From Acinetobacter rudis (lineage in GTDB: Bacteria > Pseudomonadota > Gammaproteobacteria > Pseudomonadales > Moraxellaceae), in contig NZ_JAVIDR010000010.1 of assembly GCF_031157835.1 (NCBI RefSeq), forward strand, positions 1-64,000: DNA of 64,000 nucleotides, given 5' to 3'. Numbering within the stretch: position 1 is the first letter of the stretch; every line of letters starts with the position of its first letter. Position numbers and translations under genes: made by a program. The notes under the pieces were generated by a model. It searched no databases, was not told the origin of the DNA, and was given only the letters and a program-made list of their open reading frames with translations. Of this stretch, positions 44,015-52,756 are shown piece after piece.

Positions 44015-44799
44015 GTAATAACGAATTAATCCACACGACCGCAATTATCGATCCAACCGCTCAGATTGCTTCTGATGTTAGTATCGGTCCATACACAATT
44101 ATTGGACCAAATGTCAGCATTGGTGCTGGTACTAAAATTTACTCTCATGTTGTGATTGCCAAAAATACACGTATTGGTGAACACAATCAGATCTATCAAT
44201 TTGCCAGTATTGGTGAGGATTGTCAGGATCTGAAGTATCAAGGTGAAGATACATGGCTTGAAATTGGTGACCATAACCAAATTCGCGAGCATTGTAGTTT
44301 ACACCGAGGAACTGTTCAGGATCAGTCTTTGACAAAAATCGGCAGTCATAACTTACTTATGGTCAATACTCATATTGCCCATGACTGTGTTATCGGCAAC
44401 CATAACATTTTCGCCAATAATGTCGGCGTTGCTGGACATGTGCATACTGGTGATTATGTTGTGGTCGGTGGTAATTCGGGGATTCATCAATTTTGTAAAA
44501 TTGATTCGTACAGTATGATTGGTGGTGCATCTTTAATTCTTAAAGATGTTGCTGCATATACGATGGTTTCTGGAAATCCTGCGCGTACTTTTGGATTAAA
44601 TGTTGAAGGTATGCGGCGTAAAGGTTGGTCTAAAGAAACAATTCATGGTTTGCGAGAGTGTTTTAAATTAATCTTTAAATCAGGCTTGACCACGGAAGAA
44701 GCAATTGCTCAAATACAAGCGGAAATTGTTCCTCAAGTTGCTGAGGCTCAGCTTTTGATTGATTCTTTAGCCCAGTCAAAACGAGGCATAGTACGTTAA
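44011..44799 (+). CDS. lpxA: UDP-N-acetylglucosamine O-acyltransferase LpxA
   Basis: A 262-residue beta-helix acyltransferase: IHTTAIIDPTAQIASDVSIGPYTIIG hexapeptide repeats, the catalytic-histidine phrase LMVNTHIAHDCVIGNHN, GGNSGIHQFCKIDSYSMIGGASLILKDV, and a helical C-terminus (GLNVEGMRRKGWSKETI). It catalyses the first step of lipid A synthesis. lpxB is not downstream, unlike in enterobacteria; the operon ends here with two terminators. LpxA is a site of lipooligosaccharide-loss mutations in Acinetobacter; this copy looks intact. Confidence 0.96.
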   Translation: MSNNELIHTTAIIDPTAQIASDVSIGPYTIIGPNVSIGAGTKIYSHVVIAKNTRIGEHNQIYQFASIGEDCQDLKYQGEDTWLEIGDHNQIREHCSLHRGTVQDQSLTKIGSHNLLMVNTHIAHDCVIGNHNIFANNVGVAGHVHTGDYVVVGGNSGIHQFCKIDSYSMIGGASLILKDVAAYTMVSGNPARTFGLNVEGMRRKGWSKETIHGLRECFKLIFKSGLTTEEAIAQIQAEIVPQVAEAQLLIDSLAQSKRGIVR

Positions 44800-44833
44800 T
44801 TTGACTGTGGTTGAAATGAATCTCGAAATTAAA

Positions 44834-44892
44834 GAGCATGTTGTTTAGTACATGCTTTTTACAGTAAACCTCACTCATTGTGAGGTTTTTTA
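44834..44892 (+). terminator. Tandem intrinsic terminators after lpxA
   Basis: First hairpin AGCATGT...ACATGCT followed by TTTT (44834-44860), second ACCTCAC...GTGAGGT followed by TTTTTTATT (44867-44892). Two terminators in series close the long envelope operon. Confidence 0.82.
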
Positions 44893-45058
44893 TTGCTAGA
44901 AGATCATACTGTTAAGTTTGTGGAAGCGACATAGAATGAGTAGATCAGAATAAAATCGAATAAATTTGAAAAGATTTTGCAGTGAATTGTTATTCGTTTT
45001 GTCCATTGTTTTTGATCGTAGTATGATTAAGTAAATGTTTCTAATGATTGGAATTTTA

Positions 45059-45430
45059 ATGAAAAAATTACTTTTTATTTCATCGCTTTTGGCATTAGGT
45101 TTTATGAGTGGATGTAGTCAAGCAGACCAAAATAAGACGACTAAAACAGATGCCGCCGCAGCTTCACAGATTGGTGTGATTGACTCAAATGCAACAAGTG
45201 TAAAATATGAAACTGAAGATAAGAAGGAATTTATCCTAACGACCAAAGATAATTTTGCCAGTGCAACTTTATTAGACGCAGAGGGTAATAGCTATGCATT
45301 AAAAGAATCTCCAGCAGGCAGTGGTATGTTATTAAAAGGTGAGAATGGCGTATCAGTTCATACTAAAGGGGATGAAGGTATTATTGAGCTCTCTAAGGAG
45401 CGTAGTTTTAATGTTAAAGAAGTGAAATAA
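45059..45430 (+). CDS. Small lipoprotein of unknown function
   Basis: A 123-residue lipoprotein from ATG 45059: MKKLLFISSLLALGFMSGCSQ with lipobox MSGC. A TTG eight codons upstream is the alternative but would lengthen the signal without reason. The mature part is Ser/Thr/Lys-rich then forms short beta-strands (KEFILTTKDNFASATLLDAEGNSYALKE, GMLLKGENGVSVHTKGDEGIIELSK), resembling small beta-barrel lipoproteins such as MliC-like lysozyme inhibitors in layout. The inhibitor idea is only a guess. Single gene with its own terminator. Confidence 0.7.
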   Translation: MKKLLFISSLLALGFMSGCSQADQNKTTKTDAAAASQIGVIDSNATSVKYETEDKKEFILTTKDNFASATLLDAEGNSYALKESPAGSGMLLKGENGVSVHTKGDEGIIELSKERSFNVKEVK

Positions 45431-45447
45431 TTCATTAAGATCTATCA

Positions 45448-45493
45448 AATACCCTGATTAATGCTATGACGTATTTGGTCAGGGTATTTTTTC
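45448..45493 (+). terminator. Intrinsic terminator
   Basis: AAATACCCTGA (from 45448) pairs with TCAGGGTATTT (ending about 45489), followed by TTTC, 18 bases after the lipoprotein stop. The loop is about 20 bases. Confidence 0.7.
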
Positions 45494-45607
45494 TTACTGT
45501 AAATGCCTTATCTCATTTTATTCGTGAAGGGTATTTTGTTTAGGTGTCTTTAAGGAACCGAGGTTCCTTGTATAGACTGATTAACGCATAGAAATAGCTT
45601 AAATGTG

Positions 45608-47413
45608 TTATTGAATCATTTGTGTTTGATGTGTCAGCCATTCTAGTACTGAACCCGTTAAATAGGGTGCAAGTGAATGATAAACAGATTGATGGTAGTT
45701 ATTTAGCCATTGTTTTTCACTTTCATTGAGAAGCTCTTTTACAATGCATTGTTGATGAATAGGACATAAAGTTAGATTCTCAAAATGCAAGAACTGCCCA
45801 TAATGCACTGTGGGAACAACTTTATTTTGCACAGTGACTAAATTTTCAATACGAATGCCATATTGGCCATCATGATAAAGTCCAGGTTCATTGGAAACAA
45901 TCATCCCAGCTTTTAAGGCTGAATCAGCTGTAATGGGTGCGTAATATGACAAGACTTGTGGCCCTTCATGTACATTTAGTGCAAAACCGACACCATGGCC
46001 TGTACCATGCCGATAATCTAATCCTTGTTGCCATAAAACTTGCCGTGCAATTGAGTCAAGCAGTGGTGCGGCGAGGTTTTCTGGAAAGACAGCTTGTGAT
46101 AGTGCAATATGTGCTTTGAGGACGAGTGTATAGTCCTTTTTTTGTTGAGCAGTTGCTTGACCAACTTCAACAACTCGAGTGATATCTGTAGTACCGTCAT
46201 GATATTGAGCCCCTGAGTCTATAAGAAGCAAACCATGACCATGAATGGGGCTAAACTGTTCTGTTGTTGCTCGATAGTGCGGTTGAGCACCATTGGCATT
46301 AAAACCTGCAATAGTAGCAAAGCTAGGTCCAATATACCCCAATTGTTGTGCACGATAAGCTGTGAGTTTTTTATCAATATCAAGTTCATTTAACTCAATC
46401 TTTTCAGATATTGCTTGTTCAAGCCATGTAAAAAAGTGACATAAGGCAATTCCATCTTTAAGCATGGCATTGCGGATATGTTGAATTTCTAAAGGATGTT
46501 TAGATGCCTTCAGTCTAGTGCTCGGATTGAGTTCATGGTGGACTTTTACACTTTTAGGGAGTGCTTCTTGGTGAAATGCAGATACTTTTGTGGGGTCAAG
46601 CCAGATACTGTCTTGTTGTAGTTGAGAGAGAAAAGGGGCTGACTGAGTATAATCGATGATTTCAACACCATCATGTTGTAACTGTTGGATTAATTTAGGT
46701 TTGAGTTTGTTTGGGGCAATAAATAATACAATACGAGACTGATCAATATATAAATGCGCTAAAAAAACAGGATTGTATTCAACATCACAACCACGGCAGT
46801 TTAAAATCCATGCGATATCATCAAGAGATGAAATAAATAAGCTGGCAACTTGTTTTGTCGCTAGGATTTCTCGAAGGGCTTCTATTTTTTCAAGATGTGT
46901 TAATGCATTGAGGCCATCTGCCATCATGTGTACTGTTTGTACAGGCAATGCTGGTCGATCTAACCAAAGTTCATCAATTAGATCTGATTGCGTATAAAGC
47001 TGAATATTGTATTGTTGGGAAATTTGTTCAAGTAAGCCAAATTGTTGTACAGATATAATTTGATTGTTTATTGCAAGCGTATCTCCTGATTGTAGGTGCT
47101 GTTTTATCCAAGCAAGATGCGTGCTTTGAGGATCTGCCGTGAGTTTTTGTACGCTGATCCCACTGCCTGCAAGTTGTTGTTCTGCTTGTAACCAATAACG
47201 ACCATCAACCCAAAGACCTGCAAAATTGGCAGTAACAATGATGGTACCTACAGAGCCTGTGAAACCAGATAACCAAGCCCTTATTTTCCAGTGCTCTGGC
47301 AAATACTCAGAAAGATGAGGGTCTGCACTCATGAGTAACCAAGCATTGATGCCTTGTTCTTTCATGTTGTCACGGAGTTGTTTAAGTTTATCTGTTGTAG
47401 AGAGCGTAAGCAT
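45608..47413 (-). CDS. Xaa-Pro aminopeptidase family protein (M24B)
   Basis: A 601-residue creatinase-type peptidase read from ATG 47413, with AAGGA 7 bases upstream; a TTG seven codons earlier is rejected. Two creatinase N-domains (residues about 10-300) precede the pita-bread catalytic domain. LLIDSGAQYHDGTTDITRVVEVG gives two aspartate ligands, HGTGHGVGFALNVHEGP the histidine region and NEPGLYHDGQYGIRIENLV the two glutamates. This 600-residue layout is that of the eukaryote-like cytosolic aminopeptidase P rather than the shorter E. coli PepP (441). It removes residues N-terminal to proline. It is 11 nt downstream of the peptide transporter gene, a logical pair. Confidence 0.9.
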   Translation of the reverse strand: MLTLSTTDKLKQLRDNMKEQGINAWLLMSADPHLSEYLPEHWKIRAWLSGFTGSVGTIIVTANFAGLWVDGRYWLQAEQQLAGSGISVQKLTADPQSTHLAWIKQHLQSGDTLAINNQIISVQQFGLLEQISQQYNIQLYTQSDLIDELWLDRPALPVQTVHMMADGLNALTHLEKIEALREILATKQVASLFISSLDDIAWILNCRGCDVEYNPVFLAHLYIDQSRIVLFIAPNKLKPKLIQQLQHDGVEIIDYTQSAPFLSQLQQDSIWLDPTKVSAFHQEALPKSVKVHHELNPSTRLKASKHPLEIQHIRNAMLKDGIALCHFFTWLEQAISEKIELNELDIDKKLTAYRAQQLGYIGPSFATIAGFNANGAQPHYRATTEQFSPIHGHGLLLIDSGAQYHDGTTDITRVVEVGQATAQQKKDYTLVLKAHIALSQAVFPENLAAPLLDSIARQVLWQQGLDYRHGTGHGVGFALNVHEGPQVLSYYAPITADSALKAGMIVSNEPGLYHDGQYGIRIENLVTVQNKVVPTVHYGQFLHFENLTLCPIHQQCIVKELLNESEKQWLNNYHQSVYHSLAPYLTGSVLEWLTHQTQMIQ

Positions 47414-47424
47414 ATATATTCCTT

Positions 47425-48951
47425 TTATCCGCAACGAGAGGGCTTAGCAAGCATCTTATTTAGAGGAAATTTAAGTATAAACAAAAGTATGGCTCCAATC
47501 AGTAAGATCAAGCTATATCGGTAGAGTAAGCCTGACATTTCATTAAAAGATTGGGCTAAGATTTCACTGCCCATTAAGCCTGCACACAAATTACCAATAG
47601 CAATAGCAGTACACCAAAGCCCCATAATTTGTCCACGCAGTTTGTCAGGAGCCAGTTCTGTCATGGCTGATAAGCCAATTGGGCTTAAACATAACTCCCC
47701 TAATGTGAGTAAGAAAAAACTACTCACCAGCCACCAAGGTGAAGCGAGTGGATGACTTTGCTGACTATTAAGCAGTGATTGGCAGGCAAATGCGAGTACT
47801 AGGAATGCAGCTGTTGCAAAGAGAAGTGCCAAGATAAATTTACTGAGATGCGTTAAATGATAATGTCGCTTTGCAAGAGCAGTCCATACCCAAGCCAAAA
47901 CAGGTGATAAGGTGATGACGAAGAGTGGGTTAATTGATTGGAACCAAATGGTGGGAATTTGAAAGTTAAATAGATTACGATTGGTATGTTCTAATGCAAA
48001 GAGATTAAATACAGTGTAGGTTTGCTCGAAAGCAGACCAAAATAAGGCAGCAGCCATTAATAAAATAAAGCATAAAATAATTTTAGTTTTTTCATGAAAA
48101 GTTAATCCTGCAAAAAAAAGCATATAGCCAAAGTAAATAAAGACTGTTGTAACAATACTAATGGTCAAATAACGGCTTAAAAATATAGGATGGAGAGTAA
48201 TCCAAGCTTGATGAACGGCAATTATTAAAAATATTAGGATAGTCACCAAGCCATAAATGAGTTTTGCTGCATAGGGGTGTGGTGAAATGGGGGAGTCCAA
48301 GCCATTGTTACTAATCAGGTCTTGGTTAAAGTTTTTAAGTTGTTTTATACAATAAAAACGAAATATAAGCATTGAACATAACATACCTAAGCCGCCAGCA
48401 ATGAAACCAGCATGCCAATTAATATGCTCAGCTAATAGCCCTGTAATTAATGGAGCAATAAACGAACCAATATTTATTCCCGTATAGAAAATAAGAAAGC
48501 CTGAGTCCCGACGCTGATCTGCTTCTTGGTAGAGCAAACCAACAATTACAGCAATACAGGTTTTAAAAAGACCTGAACCTAGAGCAATAAAGACCAATCC
48601 TAGGTAAAAAAAGGTACTCGAAAAAAAAGCATTCAGGGCAATACAAAAATGGCCTATAGACATCAGGATTGCACCAATATACACGGCACGAATTTGACCT
48701 AAATAATGGTCTGCAAGCCATCCTCCTAATATCGTCATAAAATAGACAGATCCAGCAAAAAGCCCGACCAATGCAGAAGCCTCAGCTCGGCTCATTTGCA
48801 TGCCACCTTGAAAAATAAAAGCAGTCATGTAGAGAATTAAGAGTGGGCGAATACCATAAAAAGAAAAGCGTTCCCACAGTTCGGTTAGAAAAAGTCCTTT
48901 TAGTGGCCTTGGATGGCCATAAAAACCAGTATGTAGTTGTTTTGATTTCAT
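47425..48951 (-). CDS. Proton-dependent oligopeptide transporter (POT/PTR2 family)
   Basis: A 508-residue, multi-spanning protein with the PTR2 signatures: LTELWERFSFYGIRPLLILYM at the N-terminus (E1xxERFxYYG motif), GGWLADHYLGQIRAVYIGA, and FLIFYTGINIGSFIAPLITG (FYxxINxGS). About 12-14 TM segments. It imports di- and tripeptides with protons; DtpA-like. The downstream aminopeptidase P would hydrolyse imported proline peptides. An operator-like palindrome lies upstream at 49017-49031. ATG at 48951 is preceded by AAGGATTCAAG. Confidence 0.92.
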   Translation of the reverse strand: MKSKQLHTGFYGHPRPLKGLFLTELWERFSFYGIRPLLILYMTAFIFQGGMQMSRAEASALVGLFAGSVYFMTILGGWLADHYLGQIRAVYIGAILMSIGHFCIALNAFFSSTFFYLGLVFIALGSGLFKTCIAVIVGLLYQEADQRRDSGFLIFYTGINIGSFIAPLITGLLAEHINWHAGFIAGGLGMLCSMLIFRFYCIKQLKNFNQDLISNNGLDSPISPHPYAAKLIYGLVTILIFLIIAVHQAWITLHPIFLSRYLTISIVTTVFIYFGYMLFFAGLTFHEKTKIILCFILLMAAALFWSAFEQTYTVFNLFALEHTNRNLFNFQIPTIWFQSINPLFVITLSPVLAWVWTALAKRHYHLTHLSKFILALLFATAAFLVLAFACQSLLNSQQSHPLASPWWLVSSFFLLTLGELCLSPIGLSAMTELAPDKLRGQIMGLWCTAIAIGNLCAGLMGSEILAQSFNEMSGLLYRYSLILLIGAILLFILKFPLNKMLAKPSRCG

Positions 48952-49255
48952 CTTGAATCCTTAGATGATATTTATAATAAGTTGAACAGCTAAATTGGTA
49001 ATGGTGTATGTATGCGATGTAGACGCTACATATAATTTTTTAAAAAATCTAATGAATGTAAAGGTTGGGTTGTTTATGTAGTTGGCGTGATCACATATGT
49101 TTTGTTATGCCTAGATTTTAGGCTTTATGTTTTATTCATTGTTGTTGTTTAGTTAAATTAAAAATTAGTTGATGATCTGTACACAATTAAACTTATGTTT
49201 AGCGTCATGATGATGGGAAAGGTTTTCTGAGTTGGATAAAAAATTAAAATGGCAT
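48952..49255. other. 304-bp intergenic region upstream of the peptide transporter
   Basis: No gene is visible. It holds a perfect short palindrome (listed separately) and must carry the promoter of the transporter/aminopeptidase operon. The rest is AT-rich sequence without clear features. Confidence 0.35.
49017..49031. promoter_or_regulatory. Palindrome upstream of the POT gene
   Basis: ATGTAG, spacer ACG, CTACAT: a perfect 6+6 inverted repeat about 66-80 bp before the transporter start. It fits a dimeric repressor site, but no regulator gene is adjacent, so its role is only a suggestion. Confidence 0.35.
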
Positions 49256-49290
49256 AAAAAAACGCCCTCAAATGTGGGCGTTTTTTATAC
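49256..49290 (-). terminator. Intrinsic terminator of the L,D-transpeptidase gene
   Basis: AAAAAACGCCC TCAAATGT GGGCGTTTTTT forms a strong stem with U tracts on both strands. It lies directly after the minus-strand gene's stop (17 bases). Confidence 0.88.
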
Positions 49291-49306
49291 ATATACTGAA
49301 TTGAAA

Positions 49307-50515
49307 TTATTCGAGGAACTTCACTGTAACACCAGCTTTTACTTTCTTACCTAAGTCATTCGCATCCCAGTTCGTCAAACGGATACAACCATGCGATGCT
49401 GTCTTAGAAATCAAAGAAGGGTTTGGTGTACCATGAATACCAAATGATTTTTTACTTAAACCAATCCAAATATTACCCACTGGGCCATTTGGGCCAGGTG
49501 GCAAAGAAAGAGGTTTATTATTATTTCCTTGTACAAAGTTACTTGGAGAGTAGCTGTACCATGGGTTTGGAGCAACTCCAGTAATTTTATAAGTTCCTGT
49601 TGGAGATGGTGTTTGTGCACTACCAATGGTTGCAGGGAAAGAACCGACCATTTGATTTTGACTATTAAATAAATAAAGTTGTTTAACACCTTTATGCGCA
49701 ACAATTAAATGAATATTTTCAGGAAGCTCATTACGAATATTGGTCACAATAATACGCTCACCAGCTTTCTTAAAACTCGCATTTGGATTGAGCTTTTTCA
49801 TAAAGGCTTCATCCATATGGAATTTTTCCGAAAGCATTTCGAGAGGACCAGTATAATAGAGTCCTTTCATTTTTGCTTGTTGAGCATAATCACGCGGGAT
49901 TGATCCTGAATAAGGACCTTTTAAATCTGCTTCAGTGATGGTGTACTCTACAAAAGCAGGTTTATTCCCTTGTAAACTAATTAGTTTATCCCAAGTTTCT
50001 TTGGTTAAAGATCCAGTTGGCTCTAAACCTTGCATTTGTTGGAAAGATGAAATGGCTTTTAATGTATTCATGCCACTTGAACCATCAATTGCACCTGGTG
50101 AAGCATGAGCATTGTTAAGCATTACATGTGCGCGAGCATACACAGGAAATTGACCACGACCAATATTTTCATACCATTCGGCATTATTAATACCATCGAG
50201 AGTCCAAGCTGCTTTTGCAGCCTTGTTGGATGTATTTGTTGTATTTGTTGTACTTGGTGCTTGAGCAATATCAGCTTTTAGATTTTCAGACTTTTCTAAT
50301 TTTTGCAGCGTATTTGCAGCTTGGTTTAGATCTTTCTGTTCTTGTGGAGTAATTGCGCTATTTGCTACATCAGATGCAGTATCTACTGCTAATGGATCAA
50401 TTGGATCTTCAACGGTTGCAGAAGTTTTTGACTGATCAGCTGCTTGTGGTGCCGCGAGAACACTTGTAGTAAAAGCACAACTGAGACTCAAAGCAAGGAT
50501 TGAGCGAACGAACAT
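49307..50515 (-). CDS. L,D-transpeptidase (YkuD) with peptidoglycan-binding domain
   Basis: A 402-residue exported protein from ATG 50515 (TTG three codons earlier rejected): signal peptide MFVRSILALSLSCAFTTSVLAA, a Ser/Thr/Ala-rich linker (to about 110), a peptidoglycan-binding fold (GSSGMNTLKAISSFQQMQGL), a LysM-like stretch (LEMLSEKFHMDEAFMKKLNPN) and a YkuD domain with FGIHGTPNPSLISKTASHGCIRLTNWDA, the catalytic cysteine in SHGCIRL. Periplasmic; it forms 3-3 crosslinks or attaches proteins to peptidoglycan. AAGG lies 9 bases upstream. It corresponds to the larger of the Acinetobacter L,D-transpeptidases by layout. Paralogue identity is not determined. Confidence 0.88.
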   Translation of the reverse strand: MFVRSILALSLSCAFTTSVLAAPQAADQSKTSATVEDPIDPLAVDTASDVANSAITPQEQKDLNQAANTLQKLEKSENLKADIAQAPSTTNTTNTSNKAAKAAWTLDGINNAEWYENIGRGQFPVYARAHVMLNNAHASPGAIDGSSGMNTLKAISSFQQMQGLEPTGSLTKETWDKLISLQGNKPAFVEYTITEADLKGPYSGSIPRDYAQQAKMKGLYYTGPLEMLSEKFHMDEAFMKKLNPNASFKKAGERIIVTNIRNELPENIHLIVAHKGVKQLYLFNSQNQMVGSFPATIGSAQTPSPTGTYKITGVAPNPWYSYSPSNFVQGNNNKPLSLPPGPNGPVGNIWIGLSKKSFGIHGTPNPSLISKTASHGCIRLTNWDANDLGKKVKAGVTVKFLE

Positions 50516-50718
50516 GTAAATCAACCTTAACGTTTATTCATATAGGAATATTCAAATCGCGATAAGTATTACAGAAATAATTATTCTGTGCAGTATTTGT
50601 TTTGTTTAATTCGATATTTATATTAATCACTAAGTCGGAAACATTGTGCTAAGCATTACTATATTGGGGTGCATTTGTTATGATGGCGACGATTTTAGAA
50701 TATAGATTTGGAAAGTAA

Positions 50719-51792
50719 ATGACGACTTTAAAAAATGATCGCTTTCTACGTGCCTTATTACGTGAACCTGTGGATACGACTCCAGTCTGGATGATGCGTC
50801 AAGCTGGCCGTTATTTACCTGAATATCGTGAGACTCGCAGTCAAGCGGGGGATTTTCTTTCACTGTGTAAAAATACCGAACTTGCTTGTGAAGTGACATT
50901 GCAACCTTTGCGTCGTTATGAGTTGGATGCTGCAATTTTATTTTCAGATATTCTTACTGTGCCAGATGCAATGGGACTCGGATTATATTTTGAGGCTGGC
51001 GAAGGACCTAAGTTTCATAAAACCATACGTACTGAACAAGATGTTGCTAATTTAACCAAGTTGAATGCTAAAGCTGATTTAGCCTATGTTATGGATGCAG
51101 TATCTGCTATTCGTTCAGCATTATCAGGACAAGTACCATTGATTGGTTTTTCTGGTAGTCCTTGGACATTGGCCACATATATGATCGAAGGTGGATCAAG
51201 CAAAGATTTTCGTTTTAGTAAAGAAATGCTTTACCGTCAACCTGAGGTTTTGCATGCTTTACTTGATCATCTTGCTGATGCGGTAATCGACTATTTAAAT
51301 GCGCAAATTGATGCAGGTGCGCAAGCCGTTCAGATATTTGATAGTTGGGGAGGTGCATTAGCACATCAACAATATATAGACTTCTCTTTACGTTATATGC
51401 AGAAAATTGTGGCAGGCTTACAGCGTGAGAAAGAGGGACGTAAAGTACCTGTAATTTTATTTACTAAAGGTGGTGGTCAATGGCTTGAACCAATGGTAAT
51501 GACTGGTGCTGATGCTTTAGGTTTAGATTGGACCACACCTTTAAATGTTGCGAGACAGGCCGTTGCTGGCCGTGTTGCTTTACAGGGTAATCTAGATCCA
51601 GCAACCTTATATGGTTCTAAGTCAGAAATTGAAAGAGCAGTAAAAGCAATGCTTGATGATGCTTATGCCGGTGGTGAGACTACAGGCTATGTCGCAAACT
51701 TAGGACATGGTATTACACAGTGGGTTAATCCAGAGCAACCAAAAATCTTTGTAGATACTGTACATGAGTATAGTGCTCAGTATCTGAAATAA
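50719..51792 (+). CDS. hemE: Uroporphyrinogen decarboxylase
   Basis: A 357-residue HemE: the N-terminal signature [24 protein letters not shown] with the conserved Arg and the substrate loop, [44 protein letters not shown] and [10 protein letters not shown]. It decarboxylates the four acetate side chains of uroporphyrinogen III in haem synthesis. GGAAAG lies 8 bases before ATG. Stand-alone biosynthetic gene; the membrane protein gene starts 23 nt downstream and may be cotranscribed. Confidence 0.97.
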   Translation: MTTLKNDRFLRALLREPVDTTPVWMMRQAGRYLPEYRETRSQAGDFLSLCKNTELACEVTLQPLRRYELDAAILFSDILTVPDAMGLGLYFEAGEGPKFHKTIRTEQDVANLTKLNAKADLAYVMDAVSAIRSALSGQVPLIGFSGSPWTLATYMIEGGSSKDFRFSKEMLYRQPEVLHALLDHLADAVIDYLNAQIDAGAQAVQIFDSWGGALAHQQYIDFSLRYMQKIVAGLQREKEGRKVPVILFTKGGGQWLEPMVMTGADALGLDWTTPLNVARQAVAGRVALQGNLDPATLYGSKSEIERAVKAMLDDAYAGGETTGYVANLGHGITQWVNPEQPKIFVDTVHEYSAQYLK

Positions 51793-51815
51793 GTTTTGCT
51801 TTGAGAATTTATCAC

Positions 51816-52613
51816 ATGAGTGTGATCATTAATCTTATACGTTTTTCCAGCTTAGCCGCTTCGGCGGCTGTGTTTGGGATATTGCTGCTTTTGGCATTTG
51901 TCCTTAGTGTTTCTATGGATGATACGGCTTACTTTGGATTTTATCGTTACGATTATTTATTATTCTTTGCATTAATGATTCAGTTTACCATGCTCTATTT
52001 CAAGCTAGAGTCTTGGAATGAAGCGAAGGTTATTGCATTGTTTCATGTAATGGCCATGGTCATGGAGATTGTGCTTACTAGTCCTGTTATTGGCTCTTGG
52101 TATTATCCACAACCATCGGTGTTTAAAATAATTACTGTGCCTTTGTTCGCAGGTTTTATGTATTCAGCCGTGGGTAGTTTTTTTTCTCGCGGTATTCGTT
52201 TATTACAAGTGCAATTTGACCATTTACCTAGTTTTACCGCCATGATGAGTTTGGCTGTATTATCTTATTTAAATTTTATGACTAAATTCGTAATTTACGA
52301 TTTTCGTTATTTTTTATTCCTTTGGAGTGTTCTTTTATTTTATAAAACGAGAGTGCAATTTAACCTAGGCAATTATAAAATTCATAGTCCTATGTTATTG
52401 GTACTTCTCATTTTGGCTGTAATCATTTGGGTTGCAGAGAATATTAGTACTTTTTATCAAATTTGGTTATACCCAAGCCAGATTGACGCTTGGCATATGG
52501 TTGGACTGGGTAAAATTGGTTCTTGGTATTTATTGCTCCTGTTGAGCTTAGTATTGGTGTTAAAAATACTGGGTGATCGTGATCAACAAGGACATTGGTA
52601 TATTAAGCATTAA
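51816..52613 (+). CDS. Polytopic membrane protein of unknown function
   Basis: A 265-residue very hydrophobic protein from ATG 51816 (TTG 51801 is a weaker alternative). I count about eight TM stretches, for example SLAASAAVFGILLLLAFVLSV, YLLFFALMIQFTMLYF, VMAMVMEIVLTSPVIG, MLLVLLILAVIIWVA and YLLLLLSLVLVLKIL. The family resembles a bacterial DUF817-type membrane protein in hydropathy and length, but I do not recall motifs well enough to assert it. No charged catalytic cluster stands out. It follows hemE by 23 nt. Confidence 0.65.
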   Translation: MSVIINLIRFSSLAASAAVFGILLLLAFVLSVSMDDTAYFGFYRYDYLLFFALMIQFTMLYFKLESWNEAKVIALFHVMAMVMEIVLTSPVIGSWYYPQPSVFKIITVPLFAGFMYSAVGSFFSRGIRLLQVQFDHLPSFTAMMSLAVLSYLNFMTKFVIYDFRYFLFLWSVLLFYKTRVQFNLGNYKIHSPMLLVLLILAVIIWVAENISTFYQIWLYPSQIDAWHMVGLGKIGSWYLLLLLSLVLVLKILGDRDQQGHWYIKH

Positions 52614-52756
52614 TAGCAATATACAGTCATATATTTCTATCGTATTCAATTGGCAGCAACATAAAAATAAATAGACCGAGAAGTCATCAATAATATGTAA
52701 ATTTCGGTTAGAGTATTATGCAACAAGTTGCAAAGCCAATATTTGAAGGACTCATC

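Noticed and set aside
44800..45058. lpxB following lpxA
   Set aside because: The operon ends with two terminators, and the next gene is a small lipoprotein; lpxB must lie elsewhere.
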